The position numbers and the translations under genes are program-made. DNA of 64,000 nt from Nocardioides bizhenqiangii (GTDB taxonomy: Bacteria; Actinomycetota; Actinomycetes; Propionibacteriales; Nocardioidaceae). The stretch covers positions 558,001-622,000 of the forward strand of contig NZ_CP141059.1 in NCBI RefSeq assembly GCF_034661235.1. The letters run 5' to 3'. The notes below the pieces were generated by a model, which searched no databases, had not been told where the DNA came from, and was given only the letters and a program-made list of their open reading frames with translations. Of the stretch, positions 9,247-18,105 are shown piece after piece; the first letter of the stretch is position 1; each line of letters begins with the position of its first letter.

Positions 9247-10289
9247 GTCCTGACGGGGGCGTCGGCGGCAGCGAGCTGGTTCCGTCCCCCTTGCTTGGCT
9301 CTGTACAACGCCGCATCCGCGGCTTGGTAGAGCCGGCGCAGGTCGATCGCGTGGCTGGGGGCGTGGGCGAGACCCATGCTGATCGAGACCTCGACACCGG
9401 CGCCGTCCAGGAGCAGGAAGGTGTGGGTCTGCACGGCGTCGAGGATCTCCCGGGCGCGATGCACGGACGCCTCGTGCGTGCAGCCGGGAAGCAGCACCGC
9501 GATCTCGTCGCCGCCCATCCGGCAGACCACGTCGCCGTCGCGGGTGTGCTCGACCAGCAGCTCGGCGAGCTGGACCAGCACCTCGTCGCCGGCCGGATGC
9601 CCGAACCGGTCGTTGATGGTCTTGAAGTGGTCGACGTCGATGAGGATCAGCGCGGTGCCGGCGTCGTTGCCGGCGCTGCTGAGTGCCGAGCTGGCGGCCT
9701 CGTCGAAGACGCGCCGGGTCACCAGGCCGGTGAGGGAGTCGATCGCCGCCATCGCCTCCAGCCTCGCGACGAGTCGTGCCTGCCGCTCGCTCGCCGCCGC
9801 CAGCAGCACCGTCGTGGTGACGAGCGCCGCGGTGACGTACCCGGCGTCCACGACGGCCTGGCGGAGCGGCAGCTGGGCGCCGACGACGATGACCTCACCG
9901 ATCACCGACGCGGCCGTCATGACGACGGCGCCCGGCGGACGCAGCTGGGAGGCGCCGTAGAGGGCGGGGAAGAGGAAGAAGATCTGTGCGGACATCGACG
10001 CGTCGCTCGTGAGCAGGTCGACGGCGGTGATGGCCGCGACAGCCAGGAGCGGGCACAAGGCCCAGGCCCAGCGGTGGGCCTCATGGAAGCGGGTCACCAG
10101 AGCGCTGAGCACGACCCCCAGCGCGACGATCGCAGCCGTCACGATCACGGAGCTGCGTCCCATATGGTGCTCCGCCGGCTGGAGGGGTGCGGACACCGCG
10201 GTGACACCGACGGCGACGGCGGACAGGACCGAGATGACGCGGCCGGCGGAGCGTGGGTCCCGTGGTTGCATCCACAGCAGTGCGTTCAT
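9243..10289 (-). CDS. Membrane-anchored GGDEF diguanylate cyclase-like protein
   Basis: This 348-residue protein would make cyclic di-GMP at the membrane. The N-terminal half (about 20-165) holds several hydrophobic helices forming a membrane sensor. The GGDEF domain covers about 185-340, with DHFKTINDRFGHPAGDEVL and the active-site loop MGGDEI in place of GGDEF; Ile at the last position is tolerated in active cyclases. No EAL domain is present. The start is uncertain: ATG at 10289 or a GTG 15 bases upstream, neither with a good ribosome site. Confidence 0.87.
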   Translation of the reverse strand: MNALLWMQPRDPRSAGRVISVLSAVAVGVTAVSAPLQPAEHHMGRSSVIVTAAIVALGVVLSALVTRFHEAHRWAWALCPLLAVAAITAVDLLTSDASMSAQIFFLFPALYGASQLRPPGAVVMTAASVIGEVIVVGAQLPLRQAVVDAGYVTAALVTTTVLLAAASERQARLVARLEAMAAIDSLTGLVTRRVFDEAASSALSSAGNDAGTALILIDVDHFKTINDRFGHPAGDEVLVQLAELLVEHTRDGDVVCRMGGDEIAVLLPGCTHEASVHRAREILDAVQTHTFLLLDGAGVEVSISMGLAHAPSHAIDLRRLYQAADAALYRAKQGGRNQLAAADAPVRT

Positions 10290-10465
10290 GACTTTTCGGC
10301 TCACAGTGTCGACTCGTTCGGAGTCCCCAGCATCGCGCGGATCACGACGAGAGGACGGCGAAGTCCACGCGCCCGCGCTCCTGCCAGCCCAATCGCATCC
10401 GATCGACCGGTCGCGGACAGTCCGGAATGACCATCGCTCCCTGCCTAGAGCGGCGCCGTCGAAGA

Positions 10466-13400
10466 TCACGTCACCTGGGACAGCAGTGCGGCCAGCCGCT
10501 GCGCCGACACCGCGTGGCCACCGGTGACCGCCCGCTGGTGTGCGTCACGGACCAGCGGAGCCGAACCGTCGTCACCCCGTGCCACCGCGAGCTCGCACTC
10601 GGCGAGCCGAGCTTCGTACAGGGCGAGCCCGGGACCGGTCGCCAGCGCCTCGGCGACGTGGGGCGCAGCCGCGTCGGGGTGACCTTCGGCGACGTGCACC
10701 AGGGCGAGCCGGGAGTGGCCCCAGGACCGGAACATCAGCAGGTGCTCGCCGCTCGTGCGGACGCTCTCCTCGAACGCGGCCCGTGCTCCGTCCAGATCGC
10801 CCAGGGCGGCGCGAGCGATGCCCAGTGCCCGCAGCGTCGTCGCGGTCCACCCCCGGTGGCCGAGACCGCGCGCCCGGGTGACACCGGACTCCGCGACCTC
10901 CCGAGCCTCTTCGGGCCGGCCGCACGCGAGCAGGGCCTCGGCGTGGTGCCACAGGACCATCGCCTCCCCCTCGGCATAGCCGAGACTCCGGGTGAGCTCC
11001 AGCGCGGCGGTGGTGTCGGCGAGCCCTTCCTGGGGCCGCGCGGCGAAGACCAAGCCGTGTCCGCGGGTCGATCGAGGAGTGACCGCCCGCAACAGGTTGC
11101 CGTTGTCCGTGAACAGCCTCGCCACCCGTTCGAAGGCCACGATCCCGCCGAGGATGTCCCCGAACCCGAACACGGTCATCGCCCGCGCGTCGAGGATGTC
11201 CGCCACGCCATGGGTGTCCCCGACCGCCGTGAAGAGGGCCAACGCCTCGTCAAGACCGGCCTCCGCGGTCTGAGGCCGGTCCAGGTTCATGTCGACGAGG
11301 GCTCGGACGTACGTCGCACGTGCCCGCGCTGCACGGTCCTCCCCGGCCTCGGTCAACGCCAGGTCGGCGAGCTCCGACGCGCGGAGCAGGTCCTCCGTGC
11401 CGAGGGTCAGCTGTGCCATCCGCGTGAAGAGGCGCGACCGGGTCGGCCGCTTGGTCGTGACGGCGATCGCGGCGCGTAGGTCCTCCCGCGCAGCGCCGAA
11501 CGTGCCCTGCCGGGCCGACGTCTCCGCGCGGATCTCCAGGAGCGCGGCGCGCAGCTCCGGTGCCGGGTCGAGCGCGAGACCCTCGGACGCCAGCTGCTCG
11601 GCCTCGCGGTCGGCACACCGCTCGACACGCGCGCGGGCGGCCTCGACGTACGCCTCGGCGGCGGCGGTGGTGTCCCCGGCGCCGAGCAGGTGCCGGGCGC
11701 ACTCCTCCGCGGTTGCTCCCGTGCTCGCGAGCGCGCTGGCGAGCCGCTGGTGCAACCGGGCACCCGTCGACGGATCCACGCGGTCCCGGATCGTCTCGGC
11801 CACCAGGTCGTGGTCGACCCGGAAGCCGGCCGCCTCGTGCCGGACCAGGTGGCCGCGCGCCAGGTCCCCCACGACCCGGAGGGCGTCGTCGGTGGGAAGG
11901 TCCAGAGCGTCCGCCAGCAGGCGCAGTGGCACCGGACGGCCGAGAAGGGCCAGGGCCGCCACCAGGTCCCGCTCGGTCGCCGACAACCGCTCGTACTGTC
12001 GCCAGGCGGCCTCACGCTGTCCGGCCCGCGCGACCTCCCGGACCCGGTCGGCCGGCGGCTCCACGACGGCCCGCCAGCCGCCGTCGTCGGTGCGCTGCAG
12101 CAGCCCCTCGCGCTCCAGCACGCGGGCGACCTGCAGGACGGCGAACGGGCTGCGGTCGCTGTGCTCGGCCAGCCCGGCGGCCACGGAGGCGGAGCCGACG
12201 AGCTCACGCAGCGCGTCCTCCTCCAGCGGCTGCAGCGACACCTCGAGCGAGTCGCCGGCCGCCGCGCCCGCGAGGAACTGGGCGACCGGTGATCCCTCGA
12301 GCACCTCCTCCGGGCGGTACGCGAGCACCATCGCCAGGTCCGCGTCCCTGCCGACGAGGAGGGCCAGCACGTCCAGGCTGCTGGAGTCTGCCCACTGCAG
12401 GTCGTCGACGAGGACGAGCGACGGAGTGGTCGCTTCGATGACGCGCACGAGCGCCTGCAGCGCCAGCGCCCGCCGTGACTCCGGGGCGACTGCGGCCGGG
12501 TCGCCGTCGAGGTCCGGAATCACCTCGCTCACCGCGGCGAAGCTGGCCGGGCCGAGGATCCGGGCGAGGTCCACGGCGGCCGCGGCCGACGTGTCCAGGA
12601 GGCTGCGCACCAGGCTCCACGGTTCCTCCCGCTCCGGCAGCAGTGCCCGCGCCGACAGGACGGGCCGGTCGGCCCCCGCCCGAAGGTCCTCGAGCAGCCG
12701 CGTCTTGCCCCAGCCGGACCGGCCCGCGAGCAGGGCCACGCGGTGCTCGCCGCCGAGCCTCCGGAGCTCGTCGTGCTCCCGGTCCCGTCCGACCAGGGGA
12801 GGTACGCCGGACCTGCCCCGTGCCGGGCGCACGACAGGCGGCGCCGGCACCTCCCCGTGCAGCAGCCGCTCGTAGAGCGCGGTGGTCTCCGGGGAGGGAT
12901 CGACACCGAGCTCGGCGGCCAGCACCCGTCGCAGGTCCAGGTAGCAGGACAAGGCCGCCGCCTGGTCGCCGTCCGCCGCCAGCGCCCGCATCAACACCGC
13001 GTGCGCGGCCTCGCGCAGCGGCTGCCGGGCCACCGCCCTCGATGCCAGGTCGACGGCGACGCGTGCCCGCCCGGCTCCGAGGTGTGCTTCCGCTCCGATC
13101 TCCAGCGCCTCCTGGTGGAGCCGCTCCAGCCGGTCGCGGTAGGGGCGGGCCCAGTCGGCGTACGCATCCTCGGGCAGCGGCTCACCCCACACACCGAGGG
13201 CCGCGTCGGCCGCGGCAGCCGCCGCGGCGAAGTCCTGGTCGCCGTGTGCTGCGCGTGCATCCTGGACGTGCTCCTCGAAGACCTCTGCGTCCACCACGAT
13301 GCCGGCACCTTGCTGCAGCAGGTAGCCGCCCCCACTGGTCTGGATCGCTCCCGGCTCGGAGAGCGCCCGCCGCGCGCGGTTGACGACGACGTTGAGGTTG

Positions 13401-13588
13401 GTCGCCGGGTCGGCCGGGGGCTGGTCTCCCCAGAGGATGTCGATGAGGGTGTCCCGACCGCTCACCCGGCCGCGCTCGGCGGCCAGCACCCGGACCAGCT
13501 GGCGCACCCGTCTCCCGCCGAACTCGGCGGCGGGGACCGTGCGGCCGTCGCGGCGTACGGCGAACCCGCCGAGCAGATCGATCTCCAC
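10466..13588 (-). CDS. AfsR/SARP-family transcriptional regulator (BTAD-AAA-TPR)
   Basis: This is a large pathway regulator of 1040 residues. An N-terminal winged-helix OmpR-like DNA-binding domain (about 1-92, with LAAERGRVSGRDTLIDILWGD) precedes the bacterial transcriptional activator domain (about 98-243). An AAA ATPase domain follows, with Walker A GRSGWGKT near 290 and Walker B LVLVDDLQWAD near 391-401. The C-terminal half is helical and TPR-like. No LuxR HTH is found at the end. The start is GTG at 13588. It diverges from a methyltransferase gene only 105 bases away, which is its likeliest target. SARP proteins usually govern secondary metabolism, but no biosynthetic core enzyme is nearby. 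Confidence 0.92.
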   Translation of the reverse strand: MEIDLLGGFAVRRDGRTVPAAEFGGRRVRQLVRVLAAERGRVSGRDTLIDILWGDQPPADPATNLNVVVNRARRALSEPGAIQTSGGGYLLQQGAGIVVDAEVFEEHVQDARAAHGDQDFAAAAAAADAALGVWGEPLPEDAYADWARPYRDRLERLHQEALEIGAEAHLGAGRARVAVDLASRAVARQPLREAAHAVLMRALAADGDQAAALSCYLDLRRVLAAELGVDPSPETTALYERLLHGEVPAPPVVRPARGRSGVPPLVGRDREHDELRRLGGEHRVALLAGRSGWGKTRLLEDLRAGADRPVLSARALLPEREEPWSLVRSLLDTSAAAAVDLARILGPASFAAVSEVIPDLDGDPAAVAPESRRALALQALVRVIEATTPSLVLVDDLQWADSSSLDVLALLVGRDADLAMVLAYRPEEVLEGSPVAQFLAGAAAGDSLEVSLQPLEEDALRELVGSASVAAGLAEHSDRSPFAVLQVARVLEREGLLQRTDDGGWRAVVEPPADRVREVARAGQREAAWRQYERLSATERDLVAALALLGRPVPLRLLADALDLPTDDALRVVGDLARGHLVRHEAAGFRVDHDLVAETIRDRVDPSTGARLHQRLASALASTGATAEECARHLLGAGDTTAAAEAYVEAARARVERCADREAEQLASEGLALDPAPELRAALLEIRAETSARQGTFGAAREDLRAAIAVTTKRPTRSRLFTRMAQLTLGTEDLLRASELADLALTEAGEDRAARARATYVRALVDMNLDRPQTAEAGLDEALALFTAVGDTHGVADILDARAMTVFGFGDILGGIVAFERVARLFTDNGNLLRAVTPRSTRGHGLVFAARPQEGLADTTAALELTRSLGYAEGEAMVLWHHAEALLACGRPEEAREVAESGVTRARGLGHRGWTATTLRALGIARAALGDLDGARAAFEESVRTSGEHLLMFRSWGHSRLALVHVAEGHPDAAAPHVAEALATGPGLALYEARLAECELAVARGDDGSAPLVRDAHQRAVTGGHAVSAQRLAALLSQVT

Positions 13589-13693
13589 CGCGCCATCGTG
13601 CCCGCGACTGCTACCGATCCGCTACGGCGTCGCTACGGCCTCCCGCCAGCGTGACAGTCCGTCACATCCGCTCCTCGTGCCCAGGAGGCCACG

Positions 13694-14752
13694 ATGACCA
13701 TCAACGAAGACAAGCTCAACGAGTTCGTAGGCCGGTTCGCCGGGGACCTGGGAGCCGTGCTCCACGCCGCGACCGTCCTCGTCGGCGACCGGCTCGGGCT
13801 GTACGTCGCGATGGGCGACAGCCAGCCGGTGACCGCCGCGCAGCTCGCCGAGAGGACCGGCTACCCGGAGCGCTACCTGGCCGAGTGGCTTTCCGCCCAG
13901 GCGGCGAGCGGCTACGCGGAGTACGACCCCGCGACCCAGGAGTTCCGGCTCACCGAGGAGCAGGCGTTCGCCCTGACGAGCCCCGACAACCCGTTGTTCG
14001 CGCCGGGCGGCCTGCAGGTGGCGGCCTCGACCATCATCGACGTCGACCTCATCGCCGAGGCCTTCCGCAGCGGCCGCGGCGTCGCCTGGGGCGAGCACGA
14101 CCACAACCTGTTCGACGGCACCGACCGGTTCTTCCGGCCGAACTACATCGGCAACCTGGTCGACGCGTGGCTTCCCGCCCTGGACGGCGTCGTCGCCGAG
14201 CTCGAGACCGGCGGCCGGATCGCCGACGTCGGTTGCGGCTACGGATCGTCGACCATCCTCATGGCCAAGGCCTTCCCCAACGCCACCATCGTGGGAAGCG
14301 ACGTGCATGCGCCGTCGATCGAGGCGGCCCGGAAGGCGGCGGCCGACGCCGGCGTCGGGGAGCGTTGCAAGTTCGAGGTCGCCGACGCGCACAGCTACTC
14401 AGGCAGTGGCTACGACCTGGTGACGTTCTTCGACTGCCTCCACGACATGGGCGACCCGGTCGGCGTCGCAGGGCACGTCCGCTCCACCCTCGCCGACAAC
14501 GGGACCTGGCTGCTCGTCGAGCCGAACGCCGCCGACCGCTTGGAGGACAACCTCAACCCGGTGGGCCGCATCTTCTACTCGGCCTCGACGATGATCTGCG
14601 TGCCGAACTCGCACAGCCAGGAGGTCGGTCTCGCGCTCGGCGCCCAGGCCGGCGAGACACGGACCAGAGAGGTCGCGGAGAAGGGCGGGTTCACCCGGTT
14701 CCGGCGCGCCGCAGAGACGCCGTTCAACCTGGTCTACGAGGTGCGGCCATGA
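13694..14752 (+). CDS. Class I SAM-dependent methyltransferase with N-terminal winged helix
   Basis: This 352-residue protein begins with a winged-helix dimerisation region (about 20-95, VLVGDRLGLYVAMGDSQPVT...LAERTGYPERYLAEWL) like that of O-methyltransferases. The Rossmann domain has motif I at IADVGCGYGSST, motif II at IVGSDVH and the motif IV region at DLVTFFDCLHDMGDP. The enzyme resembles actinobacterial methyltransferases annotated near SnoaL-like proteins. It overlaps the next gene by ATGA and lies opposite the SARP regulator. The acceptor is unknown; a small hydroxylated or carboxylated metabolite is likely. Confidence 0.9.
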   Translation: MTINEDKLNEFVGRFAGDLGAVLHAATVLVGDRLGLYVAMGDSQPVTAAQLAERTGYPERYLAEWLSAQAASGYAEYDPATQEFRLTEEQAFALTSPDNPLFAPGGLQVAASTIIDVDLIAEAFRSGRGVAWGEHDHNLFDGTDRFFRPNYIGNLVDAWLPALDGVVAELETGGRIADVGCGYGSSTILMAKAFPNATIVGSDVHAPSIEAARKAAADAGVGERCKFEVADAHSYSGSGYDLVTFFDCLHDMGDPVGVAGHVRSTLADNGTWLLVEPNAADRLEDNLNPVGRIFYSASTMICVPNSHSQEVGLALGAQAGETRTREVAEKGGFTRFRRAAETPFNLVYEVRP

Positions 14753-15120
14753 CCACACGAGTGGATGGCGAGGTCGCAACGCTGCAGGTGGTCGAGCGGT
14801 TCAACGCTGCCGTCGACGCCAAGGACGTCGACGCGCTGCGGGCGGCGATCACGGACGACTGCGTCTTCGAGAGCCCTCGTCCACCGGACGGCCGGCGGTA
14901 CGTCGGCGAAGAGATGGTCGACGTCTTCGCGGAGTTCTTCGCGATCGAGGGGGAGGCGTCGTTCGAGACCGAAGAGATCTTCGTGGCAGGCGACCGTGCG
15001 GTCGTGCACTGGCTGCACAGGTGGCGCAGGCCCGGTGACAACGGCCACGTGCGGGGCATCGACGTCTTCACCGTGCGCGGCGACCGGATCGCCGCCAAGC
15101 TGTCCTACGTGAAGGGCTGA
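14749..15120 (+). CDS. SnoaL-like / NTF2-fold protein
   Basis: This 123-residue protein has the cone-shaped NTF2 fold pattern: an N-terminal helix with VVERFNAAVDAKDVDALRAAITDDCVFESP, then alternating strands ending in GDRIAAKLSYV. SnoaL-like proteins serve as cyclases, isomerases or binding subunits in metabolite pathways, and many have no known role. The ATG overlaps the methyltransferase stop, so the pair probably acts in one pathway. Confidence 0.85.
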   Translation: MTTRVDGEVATLQVVERFNAAVDAKDVDALRAAITDDCVFESPRPPDGRRYVGEEMVDVFAEFFAIEGEASFETEEIFVAGDRAVVHWLHRWRRPGDNGHVRGIDVFTVRGDRIAAKLSYVKG

Positions 15121-15161
15121 TCGAACGCCATTCCGCCGGACCCGTGAGCAGACCGATGTCG

Positions 15162-16460
15162 TCACCGATCCTCGACCGACTCCTTGTCGGGCGAGGTCGG
15201 TGGCGTCTCTGTCCCTGGTTCGCCGATGCGGTACATCACCGGGGTGGCGAGCACGCCGTGGATGATCACCGACGCCGTCACCGTGAAGGCGACGGTCGAC
15301 CACATCCAGTCCGACGCGAGCTCCGGCGCCTCGCCGGTGGCGTAGGCGAGGTAGTACAGCGAGCCGATCCCGCGGACGCCGAAGAACGCGACCGCCCCTC
15401 GCTGCGCATGGCTCATGCCCGATTTCGACCCGATGAAGGCGAGCACGCCTGACAGCGGCCGGATCACCAGGATCAGGCCCAGGCCGACGGCGACGCTGCG
15501 CCAGTCGAGGTCGTCGAGCAGCCCGCGGCTCAACGCGATGCCCAGCATGAGGAGCAGGAAGAGCGTCAACAGCCGCTCGAGCCGCTCGGTCACCTCGTGC
15601 ATCGACGCGTGGTAGTCGTGCGCGCGCTCGGCCGACCGGAAGGTCATCGCGCAGGCGAACACCGCGAGGAACCCGTAGCCCCCGACGACCTCCGACAGGC
15701 CGTACGCCGAGATCAGCGCGGCCAGCGACGTCAGCGACTCGCCGCGTTCAGCCACCCGGAGCGAGTGGCTCGTCGAGCGGAAGGCGACCTGCGCCAGTGC
15801 GCGACCGACGACGACGCCGATGACGACCCCGATCGCGACCTTGCCCACCGTGTACCAGCCGATCCACTCCAACCAGGAGAAGCCGCCGGCGGCGACGAGG
15901 ATCGCTGCGTAGACGAAGGGGAAGGCGAGGCCGTCGTTGAGGCCGGCCTCGCTGGTCAGGGTGAAACGCAGCTCGTCCGGCTCGTCGACCTCGTGGTCAC
16001 CGGTCTGCGGGCCCGCCACCTGGACGTCGGAGGCGAGCACCGGGTCGGTCGGTGCGAGGGCGGCGGCGAGGAGGAGTGCGGCAGCGAGCCCGAGACCCAT
16101 CGCCAACCCCAGCACGGTCACGGCCGCGATGGTCAGCGGCATCGCGATGCCGAGCATCCGCCAGGTCGACCCCCACGTCCGCCACGACGAAGGACGGCGC
16201 AGCTCGAGCGGGCGGTCGAGAGCCAGCCCCACGCCCATCAGCGCGATGATGACGGCGAGCTCGGTGACGTGCTCGATGAGCTCCCGATTGATCGTCGGGT
16301 CGATCGGCATGCCGTCCGGCAGCGGCGTGAGGCCGACCGCGAAACCGACCGCGACCAGGACCATCGGAGCCGAGATGGCCCAGCGGTCGAGGAGGGCCGG
16401 CAGCACGATGGCGAGGAACAGGCTGGCGCCGGCGACCAGGTAGACCAGGTCGGCGTTCAT
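15162..16460 (-). CDS. CPA1-type cation:proton antiporter (NhaP-like)
   Basis: This 432-residue membrane protein exchanges Na+ or K+ for protons. About twelve hydrophobic segments run from residue 5 to 410. The CPA1 motif is visible at ALAPTDPVLASDVQV, where the Asp of TDP is essential, and at SEAGLNDGLAFPFVY. The C-terminal tail after the last helix is short and holds no regulatory RCK or cNMP domain. It is transcribed alone, convergent to the SnoaL gene. Confidence 0.92.
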   Translation of the reverse strand: MNADLVYLVAGASLFLAIVLPALLDRWAISAPMVLVAVGFAVGLTPLPDGMPIDPTINRELIEHVTELAVIIALMGVGLALDRPLELRRPSSWRTWGSTWRMLGIAMPLTIAAVTVLGLAMGLGLAAALLLAAALAPTDPVLASDVQVAGPQTGDHEVDEPDELRFTLTSEAGLNDGLAFPFVYAAILVAAGGFSWLEWIGWYTVGKVAIGVVIGVVVGRALAQVAFRSTSHSLRVAERGESLTSLAALISAYGLSEVVGGYGFLAVFACAMTFRSAERAHDYHASMHEVTERLERLLTLFLLLMLGIALSRGLLDDLDWRSVAVGLGLILVIRPLSGVLAFIGSKSGMSHAQRGAVAFFGVRGIGSLYYLAYATGEAPELASDWMWSTVAFTVTASVIIHGVLATPVMYRIGEPGTETPPTSPDKESVEDR

Positions 16461-16539
16461 GGCGCCGTCCGAAGGTGCAGGTGAGTGGGCACGATGTCTT
16501 GTTACCCGGACTCAGCCGGTCCGACCCCAGGACACGCGG

Positions 16540-17244
16540 TCACATCAGGTCGGGATAGCCCTCAGGGGCGTCGGACAGCGGGTAGGCATCCATCCATTCC
16601 CGGACGATCGCGGCCGAGATCGTCGAGCAGAAGCGGGTGAGTCCGACCTCGTCTGCGCGGGATGCGCTGCGGTCGGAAGGGTCGGCGTACCAATGGGTGA
16701 GGGCGAAGTGCGCGCCGTCGGGAAACGGTGCGCCATCCTCGTCGGTCCAGGGAGCGGCGATGAATGCAGTGTCCGGGTCCGGGGGACCGCCGAGCGTCGC
16801 GTAGTCGCCGGCGATGTCTTGGACGTGGGCGAGGGCGTCCGGGTCGTCGACGACTGCCTGGTCGTACCAGAGGATGTTGTAGCCGTGCTCGAGGTTGTGG
16901 ACCAGGACGGCGACCTCGGGCCGGTCGTCGACGTCGTAGAAGCTGGGTGCTCCCACCGCCCAGCGGCTGCGGTGGTCGCCGAAGGACGGTGGTGCCGAGG
17001 AGTAGGTGATCGACCCTTCGTCGACGTGGTCGCCCGCCCCGTCCACGGCTTCGCGACGCACGGGCCCGCAGGAGGGTTGGTCCGCCGATCCATCCGGGGA
17101 GTCGCCGACCTCGACGGTGTCGGTGGTCGCAACGGTTTCACGGTCCTCGTGCCACAGCCACCCGGTCGTTGCGACGACGACGAGGCCAAGCACTACGGCG
17201 ACGAGCAGGCGCCGGCGGTCCGTGGGTCTCCGATCGGGGTTCAC
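16540..17244 (-). CDS. Membrane-anchored DUF3105 protein
   Basis: This 234-residue protein has a short basic N-terminus, one membrane helix at about 13-30 (LLVAVVLGLVVVATTGWLW) and an extracytoplasmic DUF3105 domain. The DUF3105 hallmark is VLVHNLEHGYNILWY near residues 112-126, with His residues that may bind a metal or act in catalysis. Function of the family is unknown. The start is GTG at 17244. It follows the kinase stop by 6 bases and so is the last gene of the four-gene peptide/exporter/kinase operon. Confidence 0.87.
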   Translation of the reverse strand: MNPDRRPTDRRRLLVAVVLGLVVVATTGWLWHEDRETVATTDTVEVGDSPDGSADQPSCGPVRREAVDGAGDHVDEGSITYSSAPPSFGDHRSRWAVGAPSFYDVDDRPEVAVLVHNLEHGYNILWYDQAVVDDPDALAHVQDIAGDYATLGGPPDPDTAFIAAPWTDEDGAPFPDGAHFALTHWYADPSDRSASRADEVGLTRFCSTISAAIVREWMDAYPLSDAPEGYPDLM

Positions 17245-17250
17245 GGCCGT

Positions 17251-18105
17251 TCACGCTCCGGCGGACGTGGTGCCGGCGATGACGGCATCGAGCACCTCAC
17301 ACGCGGAGGTCAGGGACGGGCGACGCTCGGGGTCGGGGTCGAGGCACGCCGTGATCACTTCGGCAAGTGGGCCGGCGGAGCGGGACAGGCGTCGGCGGAA
17401 CGGTCGGGTCGCGCGCCGCGGTGCGGTGCCGGTCACCCACCTGTCCTCCTCGCCGTAGGGCAGCTCGCCGGTGAGGGCCTCGCCGAGAGTGGTGCCCAGC
17501 CCGAAGACGTCCGTGGCCGGGCTGAGGTTGCGTCCCGTGACCTGTTCGGGTGCGAGGTAGCCGTCGGTGCCGGCGTGAGGGCGACCGTCGCCGGGATGGG
17601 TGGCGAGACTCAGGTCGATGAGGACGGCGCGGCCGCCCTGCACCACGACGTTGGAGGGTTTGACGTCGAGGTGGAGCCAGTCACGTCGGTGCAAGTAGCC
17701 CAGGGCCGAGGCCAGTTGACGACCGAGCAGCGCAACGTCGCGCGGACCGAGCGGGGACTCCTCGATGAGCGCCGCGAGGGTCGAGCCGGTGAGTGTCTCC
17801 AGGACGACAGCGGTACGAGGTCCCTCGATCACGTCGTACGCGCGGACCAGGTGCGGGTGCGCCAGCTCGCGGAGCAGTGCACCCTCGCCGACGAGGGCAG
17901 CCCGGACATGCACTTCGTGCGCGCGGTCGGGCCGGACCACCTTGACCACGCAGCGACAGTCCCGCTCCCGGCTGTAGACGTCGTAGGTGTCCAGCCGGCC
18001 ACCGCGTCGCATCAGGGCGACCACCGCGTAGCCGGTCAGCAGCTCGCCTCCCGGTGGGACGATCCCGTCGAGCGTGTCGCCGCGCGTGAACAAGCGGAGC
18101 ATCAT
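17251..18105 (-). CDS. Soluble Ser/Thr protein kinase
   Basis: This 284-residue kinase lacks membrane and sensor domains. Its glycine loop is degenerate (LMRRGGRLDTYDVYS). The other catalytic residues are kept: Lys55 in CVVKVV, catalytic Asp147 in HLDVKPSN with Asn152, and a Mg-binding Asp164 in DLS, which replaces DFG. APEQ follows at about 185. The ATG overlaps the exporter stop by ATGA, so expression is coupled to the exporter. It could phosphorylate the exporter or the arginine-rich peptide encoded upstream; both are inference. It is far too short to be a class III/IV lanthipeptide synthetase. Confidence 0.9.
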   Translation of the reverse strand: MMLRLFTRGDTLDGIVPPGGELLTGYAVVALMRRGGRLDTYDVYSRERDCRCVVKVVRPDRAHEVHVRAALVGEGALLRELAHPHLVRAYDVIEGPRTAVVLETLTGSTLAALIEESPLGPRDVALLGRQLASALGYLHRRDWLHLDVKPSNVVVQGGRAVLIDLSLATHPGDGRPHAGTDGYLAPEQVTGRNLSPATDVFGLGTTLGEALTGELPYGEEDRWVTGTAPRRATRPFRRRLSRSAGPLAEVITACLDPDPERRPSLTSACEVLDAVIAGTTSAGA

